A stretch of 64,000 nucleotides of DNA from Chalara sp. BL73 (taxonomy: Eukaryota; Ascomycota; Leotiomycetes; Helotiales): the NCBI GenBank assembly GCA_918026815.1, contig CAKJVC010000073.1:62001-126000 (forward strand), written 5' to 3'. The notes below the pieces were generated by a model, which made no database searches, had not been told where the DNA came from, and saw nothing but the letters and a program-made list of their open reading frames with translations. Each line of letters opens with the position of its first letter. Position 1 is the first letter of the stretch. Of the stretch, positions 1 to 11,374 are shown piece by piece. Both the position numbers and the translations under genes were made by a program.

Positions 1-2
1 GA

Positions 3-335
3 AAACAAGACAAAAATCGTATTTCTAGCCTTTTTACTTGCAACGCTGACGGGTCAGACAAGCTTCCTTTGTGGTTTATAGGCAAATCTAAGAAGCCGCG
101 ATGCTTTAAAACTGGCCGAATAAAAGATCTTCGAACTATCGGAGCTGTGTAGCGGCACAACAGAAAGGCTTGGATGAATAGCGAGATTTTTGAAGAATTC
201 TTGCTGGATTTTGACAAGAGAATGAAAGGCAGGTCAGTTCTTCTTTTAATGGATAATTTCAGCGCACATGAGCTTGCTGTCAAAAAGTTGCAAAAAGAAA
301 AGTTGTTGCAAAACACTAAAGTGATGTGGTGAGTG
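3..335 (+). pseudogene. Pogo/Tigger-type DDE transposase fragment
   Basis: Read from about base 3 this strand gives the middle of a pogo-family DDE_1 transposase. The first catalytic Asp block (CNADGSDKLPLWFIGKSKKP) is followed about 60 residues later by the second Asp block (LLLMDNFSAHE). An in-frame TAG at 151-153 sits where a Trp is expected (GAV-stop-RHNRKAWMN), a TGG to TAG change typical of RIP. The 5' part lies outside the window, and no third Asp block follows base 335. This is a dead fragment of a cut-and-paste transposon. It is unrelated in orientation to the transposase relic at 623-1530, so two different insertions lie here. Confidence 0.75.
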
Positions 336-622
336 ATATAATATCTGTCAGAAGTAGGGTCTATTGCACAGGGAATCAATTAGAGGATCTGCGAAGGTAT
401 CACGGTGATAGAATACGGGCTTGTAAAGGCTCTCAATTTATGATGATATTATCTACAGCGATGAGCCGTAAGGGGAAAGATATTTTCTAACGTACTTGAT
501 CAGTTAGCTGGCCATGTCATCATCCTGGCCACAATCCCTGCAACCACCACTTTTTTTCAATTTTGATTTGCAATTGTATCACAACTACTTAAAATATCAA
601 TTTGCGGATTGAAATAATTGAT

Positions 623-1530
623 TTATTGACGGTCAGGGCATGTACGAGCAGTGTGCTCTAGTGATTTACATATACTACACGTCGCTGGGGCACGTGTACG
701 TACTGGAGCTACGTTTTGACCAACTACTTGATTTACAACTTCAATATCAGCTGTAGCTTGATTCAACCTATTTTGAACCTCTGAAACCCGTAAAACACCT
801 CCTTTACGTACGAATAATTTCTTTACAGCACTTTTTTTCTTGACTTTTTCATTTGCGGCCCGTAATTGTCGATTCTCAGCCGCAAGAAGAGTTGCGTTGT
901 GCATGGCTAATCGGCGCCCTTTGATAAGTTGATTTACAGCCTGAACTGTAGGACTTGGTGGGCTTTGCGTACGATATCGAATCAATTTTTGAACAAAGTC
1001 GGTTTGCAACTGTAATTCGGCAATATTGTGAGGTGTTTCAGAGACCCAGGCCTAACAGGCTCCGTTGTGGGTGGGGGAGTCGGCGTACGCAGTCATACGT
1101 GTAACTGATCTAATATTTGATTTGGATCAAAAGGAACTAATCCAGTAGCTTTAAATCCACTTTGAATAGTAGAAAGAGTAAAAGCTTCTTGTCGTACGGA
1201 TTGATAAAGCTGTAAAAACTCGGTTTTATCAGTATGGTTAATGCCGACCCACATTTGCTGTTCTACAGCTTGTCCGTAAAAACGCTTCAATCCTGCAAAA
1301 CAACTAACATCCAAAGGTTGAAGAAACTGTGAAGAATGCGCAGGCATACATAATGGAACAATGCAGTGTTCTTTGCAAAATCGATCAAATTGAGCTGCAA
1401 CATGACTCCCGTGGCCGTCAAGTATCAATAATCGATATGTGCCTGTCGTACGATCTCGTGTGTGCACTTCGAAAGCCAAGCAAGACCTAATTCGTCCGTA
1501 GTCCACCCGTTATCACTAACTCCAACTAAC
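623..1530 (-). pseudogene. Fungal pogo-like (Fot1-type) transposase, 3' half, broken
   Basis: The minus strand reads GTYRLLILDGHGSHV, then MPAHSSQFLQPLDVSCF and GFKATGLVPFDP, the DDE_1 core and tail of Fot1/Pot2-like transposases. Further 3' (623-1009) is a C-terminal extension with a coiled segment and a CX2CX4HX4C knuckle (CSICKSLEHTARTC), common in these fungal elements. The two parts are split by an in-frame stop near 1093, and the 5' end (about 1506-1530) is frameshifted within the segment that should read GWTTDELGLAWL. The N-terminal helix-turn-helix half is absent. It is a relic with no plausible activity. Confidence 0.75.
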
Positions 1531-2300
1531 CAGGTTGTGTAGAGCTTGTTCTAATGTAACAACTCAAGTCGAACAGGGATCTCGATCCGCAAATCTCAGG
1601 GAGAAGGACTCAAAGGTGTGAACGGCTATCAATTGTTATAACGAAGAGAACAAGCTACAGATAGAAGAAGGAAAGGAGAGCAGCGCTTTATATACAGGAG
1701 ACTGGCCATGGGCCAGTCTAAGCGAGGCTCTAAGCGAGCTAGGGCCAGGGCTGTGACAGTAATACCTCCAATTTCCCAGATACTGTGAAAAGTCGATGCC
1801 GAATTGCAAAAATTGTGTGTTAAGGGGCGGTGGGCTATATAAGAAAAGACCTACTTAGGCTGGTTGGATTTGTGCGCGCACGCAAACGTAAAGCACATGC
1901 ATTTCATCCCTCCCCCGCAACTTTTTTTTTCCGTCCAGCCTGCAAAACAGCCTCGCAAAATGCGTCGGATGTTTACTAGCCTGCCCCGAAAGTTTTGCGT
2001 CACGGAAAAGAAAAGTATGACTCATTACAGGCTGCGTGTAACGAAAACGATTGGACATAAACACTCATTTAGTTAAAACATAGGCGATTCAGACGCGCTA
2101 ATCGTAGTGAGAATATGCCAAGAAAAACAATTGGAAAGCCCCGGATTCTTTCAAGCTTTACGGTCATTCCAAACATCTGCAACTACCTAATTGTATAATG
2201 TAGAACTTGGTATCTAAGCAACGTAGAAATGTTTTAACGGGATGTACGAAGGTACAGCGGTCAATGTTCGTAGATAGGCTAGCGAGGGTGTTCAAATAGA
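1531..2300. other. Intergenic stretch, no supported gene
   Basis: No reading frame here resembles a protein. Part of it (about 1548-1760) has the texture of a short LTR, starting with TGTTCTAATG and containing a TATATACAG box, but no flanking duplication or partner LTR was found. Confidence 0.5.
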
Positions 2301-2798
2301 GAGAAGTAGTCACGTGGCCTTCAGAGAGTATAGGGCAAACAGTGTCAATTGCTGAAGGTTATAGAACCTAAACTACAGGAGAGAATCCCCCTACTTATAG
2401 AGGTACGATACTCACATGTCATTACACTGATACCTACTGCTGCCTACCGTTGCCTACCGTTGCCTACAGGTGCCTACAGTAGACTAGGTATGGTCCTTAG
2501 ACCTAACCTGTTCAACAGATGGCAACTCACTTGATGACCACCTTGAGGTCTTATATATTAAGTTCTAAGCTAGGTCTAAGGATCATACCTAGCCCATTGG
2601 GGAAGTTGTAGGTATGCTTGCGCAAGAAGCATACGTAATTTTGCTTTCGATGATGAATCTACTGACGTATGTGATACTCACATGTGAGTATCACACCTCT
2701 ATAAGTAGAGAGACTCTCTCCTGTAGTTTAGGTTCCACAACCTTCAGCAGTTGACTCGTTTACCCCATACTCTCTGAAGGCTCCGTGACTCTTCTTTT
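2300..2798. mobile_element. Foldback / MITE-like element with ~110-bp inverted ends
   Basis: The left arm (about 2300-2415) and right arm (about 2670-2798) are inverted copies of each other. Both contain GAACCTAAACTACAGGAGAG, CTTATAGAGGT and GATACTCACATG in mirror order, with few mismatches. A second, inner inverted pair is visible (CTAGGTATGGTCCTTAGACC at 2484-2503 against its complement around 2569-2590). The whole unit could fold into a long hairpin. It has no coding capacity. The centre carries short direct repeats of TGCCTACCGT type. It is best read as a non-autonomous foldback or MITE; no target duplication was established. Confidence 0.6.
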
Positions 2799-3251
2799 TT
2801 TCAACACATCGCTCCACTGTTTTCTCTTGATAACCCCCATAAAAACTTCGGGTATGCGGACGATAAAAGCTTTCGGCACGACTCGAGCAAGCTTTCTTAT
2901 GGGGAAAAGAGGAAGGAATTACTTTCGACCCAGACAAATCAGAGCCTATACATTTCTCTCGAAAACGCGCCGACCAATTAATACCTCCCCCGGTAGTTAC
3001 GGGCACAATAACAGTTACAGAATGCACTTCAAACTTTCAGATTCGATGGCTAGAGTTATTTTTCACCAAAATCCTTTTTAAAACACACGCTTATAATTAG
3101 GCTCGCGGGGTGCACTCGTACCAACAGAAGCTTTTCATTTTACAAGCCATTTTTGGCCCAGTCCAATTCTGAATTCCTGTTCTACACCCTTTACCTAAGC
3201 GTGAGCTATTTTCCGGCGGTGAGTTGCTTGCAATAGTGGCATCCTCTAAAA

Positions 3252-3470
3252 ATGGATTCCCTGCACTTAATCGTATTCACGGACGCCTCATTCGCCAATA
3301 ACAAAGACCTTTCCTCCCAGATAGGCTACGTTGTAGTACTGGCCGACACAACACAAAGAGCTAACGTTATCCACTGGTCTTCGGTCAAGTGCAAAAGAGT
3401 AACTAGAAAAATAGCACACCTATGTCACACTTTGAAAAACGTATTGTACTGTATTGAAGGCGATCCGTGA
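3252..3470 (+). pseudogene. Ty1/copia RNase H fragment
   Basis: The frame reads IVFTDASFANNKDLSSQIGY followed by a segment ending IHWSSVKCKRVTR, the start of the copia-type RNase H domain with its catalytic Asp. Similarity fades after about 55 residues and the frame stops at 3468-3470. No reverse transcriptase, integrase or LTR from the same element is visible next to it, so it is an isolated scrap. It ends four bases before the ATG proposed for the zinc-finger gene, so that gene may have lost its original promoter or upstream exons to this insertion. Confidence 0.6.
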
Positions 3471-3474
3471 GAAG

Positions 3475-4327
3475 ATGGATGCTGTCGAGAAAGACAATTT
3501 TGTTACTAAGCTCCTAGAAACTCTCCATGGAGAGGTGCGTATTCACTTCTCCTCCGGTTTCGTAACCTTACTAACATATCCAGCCCAACATGCCTGACCT
3601 CAATGAAGCTGGAGACACTGGTGAACAAGCCAAGGTCACCTCTCCGCCGGACCACAATCCGGAATTAGTGAGTCTGGTCCCTGCGGCTCGTGATTGTTCC
3701 TCTAACTTTGTTCAAGACCAAGCGAAAGTTTGAGTCGCCTACACCAGCTGGTACTATAAAGCGCCTCAAATTGGACACTCCTGGCAAATCAAGCGAAACT
3801 GAAACAGGTGGGAATCAGACGAATGGGCATCAGGACGTGCCTGAGGTCTTGTATAACGATACGGTGCATATTCGTTCTGACAGAAAAAAGCCAACTCGAG
3901 AGTCAACCGTATGTTTTTATCAACAAAATTTTGGTTATTTTGCTGAATCACGACTAGAAAACTCCTGTCAAGCAGTCTCCCGTCAGCAGACCTATTGTAA
4001 TCCACAGAACTATTACTATGGAAAAGCTCAACAATGACCATTACATTGTCCCGCACGGGAATTGTTGGATCATACTGAAATGTGATATGTGCGATGTTCA
4101 GTTTAATTCGAATCCTATCCAAGGTAAAGCTTCCCCAAATTATCTTTAGGTGGTGTGGCTAATGGTGTAAATGGGCAGGTGCCGCAAAGCATCTCGCGGG
4201 TAAAAGACACAATCTCACAAGGTCTCATAATCAGGCCACTTCTCTCTGTGCTTTTATAGGTAGGGCACATGGAAGGAAAGGATTAGTCATGTGGAAAAAT
4301 ATCCCTCCGCGCTACCTAATTCGCTAA
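3475..4327 (+). CDS. Small matrin/U1-type zinc-finger protein (5 exons)
   Basis: Assembled from splice signals: exons 3475-3534, 3584-3667, 3717-3908, 3958-4123 and 4179-4327, giving 216 residues. Introns 1-3 are each 49 nt (GTGCGT, GTGAGT and GTATGT donors; branch points ACTAAC, CTAAC and CTGAAT) and intron 4 is 55 nt. All junctions keep frame without stops. The N-terminal 120 residues are polar and basic (TKRKFESPTPAG, IKRLKLD). A finger follows: KCDMC, 14 residues, then KHLAGKRHN, that is C-x2-C-x14-H-x5-H, close to matrin/U1 fingers that bind RNA or DNA. The basic patches suggest a nuclear protein. The biological role is unknown. The start codon is the first ATG after a copia scrap and could be secondary. 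Confidence 0.65.
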
Positions 4328-5141
4328 TATTGAGGCTATTTAGCCTTTCTGTATATGCCCTTCGGGTTGACTCGGATAAGTAGCGACCACCATGTTCACA
4401 ATATGTGTCTTACTTAAGAAGCGGACCAAAGCAACCCAATCACAATTACATTACAGTAGCTTGCAAAACGTCTTCACCTTTTGCACACGGTCTCTCTTCG
4501 AAGGTACGTTGTGCAAGGAATCCCCAGTCGCCACTTCCAAGAAGCTATGGCCCAGTTTTGGGACCACAGACTAATCATTATTCTCAGCCACCGCAGCCAT
4601 ATTTGAGGCTGGCTATCAGTGTGATTGTAGCTGTGCATACGAGAATTCTGGTGTCATTGTTGGAGTTCGGACCGCTGCTTTTGATAGAGAGTTGATGATA
4701 GTCTAGGGTTTGCGAACACGCTTAGGCACAGATAGATATAAATTTTTGAAGGCCGATAACTTTCATCTGAAGTAGTCATTAGCATCCCTTATTCTGGCAA
4801 TTATTCCTGGCTACTTAGCCACCGCCACAATTCTCAGCTGCTCACGCTTAGCCGCAACAAGCAATTTCTCACTTGGCAACATGATTGTAAGAAGGTTCGG
4901 CTGGAGGTCCGAACGCGTAACTTAGCTTAACCAAAGCGCCGGCCGAATAGCGCCTCGAATACGCCATGCCATCCTGAGTTAAAAAGCTTCACGCATCCCC
5001 CTGAGATCTCAAGGATTAGTTTTATCACGAACCAATCAGATACCCTTTGCCTCACACCAATACCCTCCCCCTATTACAGTGATTTATAGTCTCTCCTCTC
5101 ATAACTGTTGAAGTTCGACCCATCTTTTGCGCCTTACACCA
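4328..5141. other. No recognisable gene
   Basis: Open stretches exist on the plus strand (for example 4405-4695, rich in Ser, Pro and Tyr), but none resembles a known family and no convincing splice series extends them. Some Cys-rich reading around 4611-4706 (GYQCDCSCAYENSG) is intriguing but isolated. Confidence 0.4.
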
Positions 5142-7253
5142 ATGGCTGCTGTGTTGAGTTACCCAAGGCTGTTTCAACATACGACGAAAGCCATACAGTG
5201 GCATGCCCGTCGTAGAAGTGCTCAAATCTTTCGTTATTCCATTCAAAGCCAACACAGACAATCACGACCTTCTAAGAGTCATTTACGCGTTGGGTCTAGG
5301 CAAATTCGACTATTGTGTGGACATCGTACCAGGAACGGTGCGCTCTACGGCGATCTAGAGATATTTTCTATCGACTCCCCAGGGTTGCCCTCCTTCTATG
5401 CAGTATCGTATACCTGGGGCTCGCCAACTTACACAAATTCCATAAATGTCGGAGCAAAACACCTTCCGGTATTAGATTCACTGTACCTATTTCTACATAT
5501 CGCTTTCGACGAAAATCCGGGGAAATGGTGGTGGATAGATTCTCTCTGCATAGACCAAAATAATGACCACGAGAAAAGCTGTCAAGTTCCGCTGATAGGT
5601 CAAATATTTCAAATAGCCGAAAAAGCAATTGTCTGGCTGGAAAATAAGACGACTGACAGCGATGAAGCCTTAACCTTTCTAGAGTAGCTCGGCTGGGATT
5701 TCTACTATTCCGCAGCAACTTACGAACTGGACGTTAAAGAAGTAGCGGCTAAAACTGGACCATACTGCAGTCAGTGAGCTGCAGTAGAGTCATTGTTCCG
5801 CCGAAGCTGGTAAGTCAGCCATACATCAGCGCAAGTTTTCAATCATGCTTATGTTAGCTGCGTTAGATGGCGAAAAGTTTGGACTGTACAAGAGTGTATT
5901 GTTCCCCGAGGCCTCGTTTTCTACTGCGGTAACAGTAAAATGAGTCGAGCGACTTTACGTCGCGCTTTATCCTCGATCTGGACCTGCCATAGTACGAAAA
6001 GCACTCTCAGGTATGACGCACAGTGGAATAGATATCGAATAACGGAGTAGCATCATTCCGTGGATAATACATTTCACGGGAATCGATTCTCCTTAGCAGC
6101 TACTTTAGCTTACCTTGGAGATCACTATTCCACCAACGCAAGAGATCGAATCTACTCACTTGGCGGTCTCGTCAAGGACTTTGATTTAGTTGGAGTTCCC
6201 AACTACGCTCAGCCAACAAAAACACTCTACGCCAATCTTATCAAATCCTTTGTTGAACGATATCGTAACCTGGATATCGTTTGCTTTGCCACCATCTTCA
6301 ACAGCGATCAATCTGGTTTTGGAAGCGACCGATTACCGTCATGAGTGCCAGATTGGAGAGTCTCCGCTACACCGCTCGTTTGCCCATTAATGGTCAGCCA
6401 GAGTGCTAGACGGCACATCGGAAACTTTCGACCTCATCATTCGCTGGAATATTCCGTACGATATTCAGCCTCCCTTGATATCGAAGCTAAAGTTTCTTTT
6501 ACTGCCGATCTAGAAAAGATTCATTGCGAAGGTATTCTCTTGGATTTTGTTGATTCCATAAGCGGCTCGCCAGACCACACCGCGTTCCATGATCGACCGA
6601 GTAACAATCTCCACCAGACAAACTCTAGCGATCCCGTATTTTCTGACGACTTAAGGAGTTCCAAGCGGCATAAAAAGATACTTACAAAGCCGGAACGTGC
6701 ATATCTTATAGCCAACTCAATCATGAAGTGCTTAGTTCTCGATCGCGAAGATCGTTACCTCAACCACGTAGCACCTAAAAAGGAGTATATGGAAGATTTC
6801 TTGCGTTGCATTGCAGCGGCGGTGAACGATACCCCTGAGCTAGATGGCTGCTTTGGGGCGTAGTTCAACATGAACCGATCGTTTCTTATCGATTGTTTCG
6901 ATCTCCAGGCTCTGTTCAAAGCTCTTCCTAATGCAGACCAGCCAAGCTATTACAGATTACCAAGAATGGGTGGCCATAATAGCTTCATATCGAGATTCCA
7001 TGACACCGTCATGAAAATGAAACGGCGGCTTGCTACTTCAAACCGTGGGCTATATGGAATAGTACCGAAAAGGACAAAGAATGGTGACCTTATTATTATA
7101 TTATATAGGTGTAGCGTTCCTGTTATTCTTCGTCCTTGTGCAGATAGGGAAGCGTATCAATTTATTGGGGAATGTTACGTCGATGGCTTTATGAATGGGG
7201 AAGCAATACGTTCCAGGATGGGTTTGAGGAAGAAAACATTCAGAATCGTATAG
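5142..7253 (+). pseudogene. HET-domain protein, decayed by nonsense mutations
   Basis: A complete heterokaryon-incompatibility (HET) protein can be followed in one frame. The HET core (FYAVSYTWGSP, WWWIDSLCIDQN, IFQIAEKAIVWLE) comes first, then WRKVWTVQECIVPRG, a long middle, and the usual tail (GLYGIVPKRTKNGDLIIILY, then RPCADREAYQFIGECYVDG). One intron fits at 5810-5857 (GTAAGT...GTTAG, 48 nt). Five in-frame stops interrupt it: TAG 5685, TGA 5775, TAG 6048, TGA 6342 and TAG 6861. Each is one transition from Gln, Trp or Arg, and at 6342 the family expects Trp. No frameshift is needed downstream of the HET core, so decay was by point mutation only, as RIP would give. HET proteins trigger cell death on non-self contact; this copy cannot be translated in full. 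Confidence 0.8.
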
Positions 7254-7618
7254 CTGATATTGAAGCAAAATCACGGCACCTTGGACATGGAAGTAGAGCA
7301 GGCAACTAACTCTCTACAATAGGAAATCCCATTTCTTTCTTTTATCCCGACTAACCCTTTATCACCCTCGTGTCCCCAGCAGGTCTCGCTTCAGTCGCCG
7401 ACAATAGGACATTGAACACTTGGAGGAATGAACTTCAAGTTAACTTGCCACTAACTACGCACGAGACCACGTTGAATATGTGTCCAACCGCTCTCCACCT
7501 TCCTGTTCCCAGTCAGAATACATCCTCTCCTATCCATTCCCGGCCCTGCTCACCACCGGCTTCGCTCCCAACTCACTGTTAACCACTCGACCCTCATCTG
7601 GACCATCTAGAAGTTCTC
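7254..7618. other. Intergenic, nothing supported
   Basis: This gap lies between the plus-strand HET pseudogene and the 3' end of the minus-strand BTB gene. The only open frame is short, proline-rich and unlike any family. Confidence 0.5.
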
Positions 7619-8898
7619 CTAACTTCTGACTCGCCTCTTTTGCTCCTTTTTACTCCGTTTACCCGCTTTGGGTAAGAAAGATGTCAGGTGAAGTCCCGGT
7701 ATGCGATCTTCTAAAGATTTTATGGATGCTTCAATCAAGACTTTGATTCCGTGGCTACCGCCAGAACTGTAGTATCCCCTGCCAGGCCTTTCACAGCCAT
7801 CTAAGACCCGCATTCCTCGAATCTGCTCTGCCAGCGTCTTTGATTTTATCCCTGGGTAAGGATCCTTCGGCCGCGGCCAGATTCCAATAATAGCCGACGC
7901 CTTCAAAAGTGAGCCGAGCAAATTCGCATCACAAGAAAATTCATTGCCATGGTCGCAAAGAATATTAGGCCCGGAGTATTTGGTGATGAGGTCATGTATG
8001 ACTGCTATCATCCTCTCAATAGCGTCTATACGATTTTCTTGAATATTGCCTGGCACATAGTTAGTAAATTCCGTCAGTATGGCGTCCACATTGCAAACTC
8101 ACGTATAATGGAAGCTGGGATGTAAGGTCCAATATAGACTGTCTTTACTTCAATCTCCAGACTATCATCACTTTCTCGTTCCAATATTTGAGACATATTT
8201 CTGAAGTCTTCATCTTTCCGAAACACCCAAAAGATGAACAGCCATGGGAGAAGTATCTCTGGCGTATAGCTGCTTGGCAACCCCTCGTCTCTCTTCAAGT
8301 TTTCTATCCAAGTGTCCGACCAAAGTCCGACAGCCTCGTGCATACGCCGGTGGTTGACCGCAACAGCAAGTTTGGACAACATATTCAAGTCGACCCGACG
8401 AGGGACTTTACTTGACAGCCCATGGATAATGTTCAAGAGAATGATCATTGCATCTGGGTCCTCATCAGGCAGCGGGAGAACAAGGTTACCTTCAATTTGA
8501 AGAGTTCGACCTTCAGAGTATGTATCAGAGCCTAGACTAGTTCGAAAGATCGGCGATGCGAGGATAAGATGCTTTGACGAGGTTCGCAACTGAACCTTTT
8601 CAACCCTTGGTTTCGACTCCCGCCTGGCTAAGAAAGTAGACGCGGAACTTTCTGGCTTCGTCAGACCATTCACTTCAGCTCCGGCGGTCTCTGCTTGAGA
8701 CTCGCATTGTACAGACTCCGGTTCATGCTCAGGCCAATCTAGGATATCTGCCGATAGTGGAGGTGCCGCCTCGGGTGGACCCGGTTCCTCCAAGTCATCC
8801 TCCTGATAACGTTCGAGTATCAAAAGCACGTCGCCTTCTGGGTCAAAAACGTGTAGCTCCGCCATCTCTGGCCACGTTCGATGCCAAGGTGCATCCAT
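7619..8898 (-). CDS. Fungal BTB/POZ-like domain protein (2 exons)
   Basis: Exons 8898-8103 and 8049-7619 (minus) give 408 residues. The intron (8050-8102, 53 nt) has a perfect GTGAGT donor, an ACTAAC branch point and a CCAG acceptor, and it removes an apparent frameshift. Near the N-terminus is FDPEGDVLLIL, then an acidic linker, then a BTB-like block: SSKHLILASPIFRTSL, VLPLPDEDPDAMIILLNIIH and LNMLSKLAVAV. This layout is typical of expanded fungal BTB families of unknown substrate, possibly Cullin-3 adaptors. The C-terminus is basic (KRSKKEQKRR). The frame extends upstream to 9021 but only from a GTG, and a GTAAGC donor lies there, so an upstream exon is possible. It looks intact. Confidence 0.75.
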
Positions 8899-9113
8899 AT
8901 CCTCGTGGTAGAATCCTTGCGTACGTTTATGAGGCTCAAGAGATGCTTCCACAAAATGCTCGTGTATTGGTGAAGAATGCACAATTAAGTTAGCTGCAGA
9001 GCAGCTTACATCGACTATCACCAGTGGTTGACAAGATTATTTCCGTACGTGCCAGCTCCACCAAAAAGTCCAAATCGTGACTTCTACCAAAATAACACCT
9101 TTAGAAGCTCACT

Positions 9114-9935
9114 ATGGCATCACGAACACGCGCAACTCAACGCCATACGCCCCCTCCTTCTCAGCCAAAAGGTATTGAAGCTACTACACGAAAGAGAACT
9201 CGTTTTTATGACGCATACGACCGAGATTGCCCTGAGAAGTCTATGAGACAGTTATGCCGCGAGTTCGAGATTGACGAAGGAACTGGGAGATATTGGAAGA
9301 AACAGAGAGAGAATCTAGGGTACAGGGCTATGCGCAAGACGCGTAATTTGTCTGACAAACTTGGAGATAAGTCAAAAGTAACAAAATCAATGTGCAAAAC
9401 ACTTGTTGATCCTACGCGGAATCCAGTACGAACTGAGACTTACGAGGCACAAATTGCTTACCACCACATACCCGTTGGCAAACGACAATTACAACGAAAG
9501 CTGAAGGAACATACTAAAGGTGGCCGGAAGTATAAAATGGCGTTCGTGAAGAAAGAAGTCTCTACTAAAAACCGTGAAGAGCGTGTTGCGTATGGAAGAG
9601 ACCACCAAGACAAAAGTATGGAAGATTTTTGGTCGTATATCATGTATACGGACGAAGCACACGTCGATCTTATTTCGCAAGCTGTTGGTGAGATCTTGAG
9701 AGAAGAAGGAACACGTTACGACGACGAGAATATCATAGAAAGAGGTGAAAAGAAGGGTGTTTCGTTCCACGTCGCGGCGTGGATTACTTGGTTTGAGAAG
9801 GCAGAGAAGTTGGAGTTTTATAACGACGAAGAAGATACGACAGGGAGTGGACTAAACCCAGTTAACTTAGTTATAACATCCCTGGGCTGCCGAACGGTGA
9901 GAAAATACAAGCAAAATAAGTTAATTGCTACGTAG
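9114..9935 (+). pseudogene. Tc1/mariner-type transposase, C-terminally truncated
   Basis: The 273-residue frame starts at ATG 9114 and has an N-terminal helix-turn-helix-like region (SMRQLCREFEIDEGTGRYWK) followed by the start of a DDE domain with YIMYTDEAHVDL holding the first catalytic Asp. Beyond about residue 240 the similarity stops. The expected second Asp and third Asp/Glu blocks are missing, and the frame runs into unrelated sequence (from about 9835). Family members are usually well over 350 residues. It is a 3'-deleted transposon copy; terminal inverted repeats could not be fixed with confidence. Confidence 0.6.
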
Positions 9936-10250
9936 TTAGTTGCCTGTTGGGTTGATCCAAATGGGAAGAGAGCGATGTTGTAAAGAGCGCAAGTTTGAGC
10001 GCATACTTTAATTTAGCAATATTATTTTTTTCAAAAGAAAATATTTAAGTTAAGTTAGCATCTAACCCCATCCTCCTCGCTTCGCTTTCAACGCCGCTCC
10101 CTTCCACCGCGCCTGCTCCATGATGAACTTGCCAACAGAAGGATAAGGTCCCTTTTAGACATTCATCCAGCAGATGAGCTTCTACTGAGTTTAAATATAG
10201 CCATTTTCCACTTAAGCATGAGATACTATAAGAACGTATAAACTATTCCT

Positions 10251-10990
10251 TCATCTATCAAGTTCAGGCTTCGCTTCTTCAAGACAACCTAATAGTTTTC
10301 TTAGAACCTTCTCATATTTCACAGTCCTTGCTTGGTATTGTTCTGCTAACAGCTTCCACTGCTGTATCTCAATCTCCACTTTGTTGTTATCTTTCTGGAT
10401 TTCTTCTATAATTCTTTGTAGCTCTTTTACCTGTACTTCCGCCCGCTGTCTCATTTCTGTTTCGGACTCGGCTCGCTCCTGCCATTGCTTGAGCTCGTTC
10501 ACTTGCAGTGCTAGGTGGGTTTTCAGCTCGTGAATTCTCGAAGTAAAGCCACCGCCAATTTGGGGGCAATATACGTGCTCCTAAAGTTAGTCGGAGTAGT
10601 TAAACAGAACCATAGCCTTACGTACTGTTGTAGCCTCACTTCCCGGAGTGCGCTCGCATGACTTGTCCTTCCCAACTGCTTCAAACGACAGACCGACTTC
10701 CCGGTACAGCTCCTTGAGAGCACTAATTGAGTGGTCGCTTATGTTCTTAGAAAATAAATGCTCTTTGTCACTTAACCTCTTCCAAGTATACACGTCGTCG
10801 GGGTTGGTTCTAAGCCTTACTTCGGAGGGCTCTATTATAATCCCTAAAGTACTTTCTAACTTACAAACTTGAGTTAAATCGAAGCGGGTGACAAAGGAGC
10901 ATAGACTTTACTTAAATATTCTGATAGTTTCTCTCTGCATTTCCTGTTCCATTCAGAGCGATTTAAATTACTTTGTCGTTGGGCCATCAT
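10251..10990 (-). CDS. Unknown protein with C-terminal coiled coil (3 exons)
   Basis: Exons on the minus strand are 10990-10912, 10867-10626 and 10580-10251, joined by a 44-nt intron (GTAAAG donor, TTTAAC branch, CAAG) and a 45-nt intron (GTACGT donor, GACTAAC branch, TTTAG). Together they give 216 residues with no stop. The middle holds a compact block (EVRLRTNPDDVYTWKRLSD, then HSISALKELYREVGLSFEAV). The last 100 residues form a long heptad-like helix rich in Glu, Gln and Lys (RAEVQVKELQRIIEEIQKDN). No signal peptide or membrane segment is seen. I do not recognise the family. The clean splicing of three exons argues that it is a live gene. Two ATGs lie in tandem at the start. Confidence 0.65.
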
Positions 10991-11374
10991 CTTATAATTT
11001 TTGAACATGCCTCTGGGAGGACTTAAGATGGTTTTATATGAAGCTCATTGACATGTGATCACCCCATCCAGAAATAAACGTAATGTGCCACGATCAAAAA
11101 CCTGCGTGTGCTGAGAACTGCGGTAGAATAGGCGGTCAAAAATGGCTTGTGGTAAGGGACTCGGCCAAACTGGCTCAGCATAAGCCATTTTTTAAATAGT
11201 TGGTAAGTAGATTACAGTTTATTTACAGGCTATATACGTTATAGCTTCAACTAGGCCCGAGAGTAATAGTTATGGATGGAGATGATGCTGTAAAAAACGC
11301 ATCTATTTCCGGACACCGCTTTACAGGGGCGTACGAGACCCACTGTAAACCCCCTTTCGTACGATCGTTAGCCG

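Noticed and set aside
1548..1760. Solo LTR
   Set aside because: LTR-like start and TATA box, but no convincing CA end, partner copy or target duplication.
5202..5357. Alternative frame at the start of the HET pseudogene (MPVVEVLKSFVIPF...)
   Set aside because: Looks protein-like, but it ends in a stop and the HET core continues in the other frame; no splice pair joins them.
8074..8103. Frameshift in the BTB gene
   Set aside because: A 53-nt intron with GTGAGT donor, ACTAAC branch and CCAG acceptor explains the change of frame.
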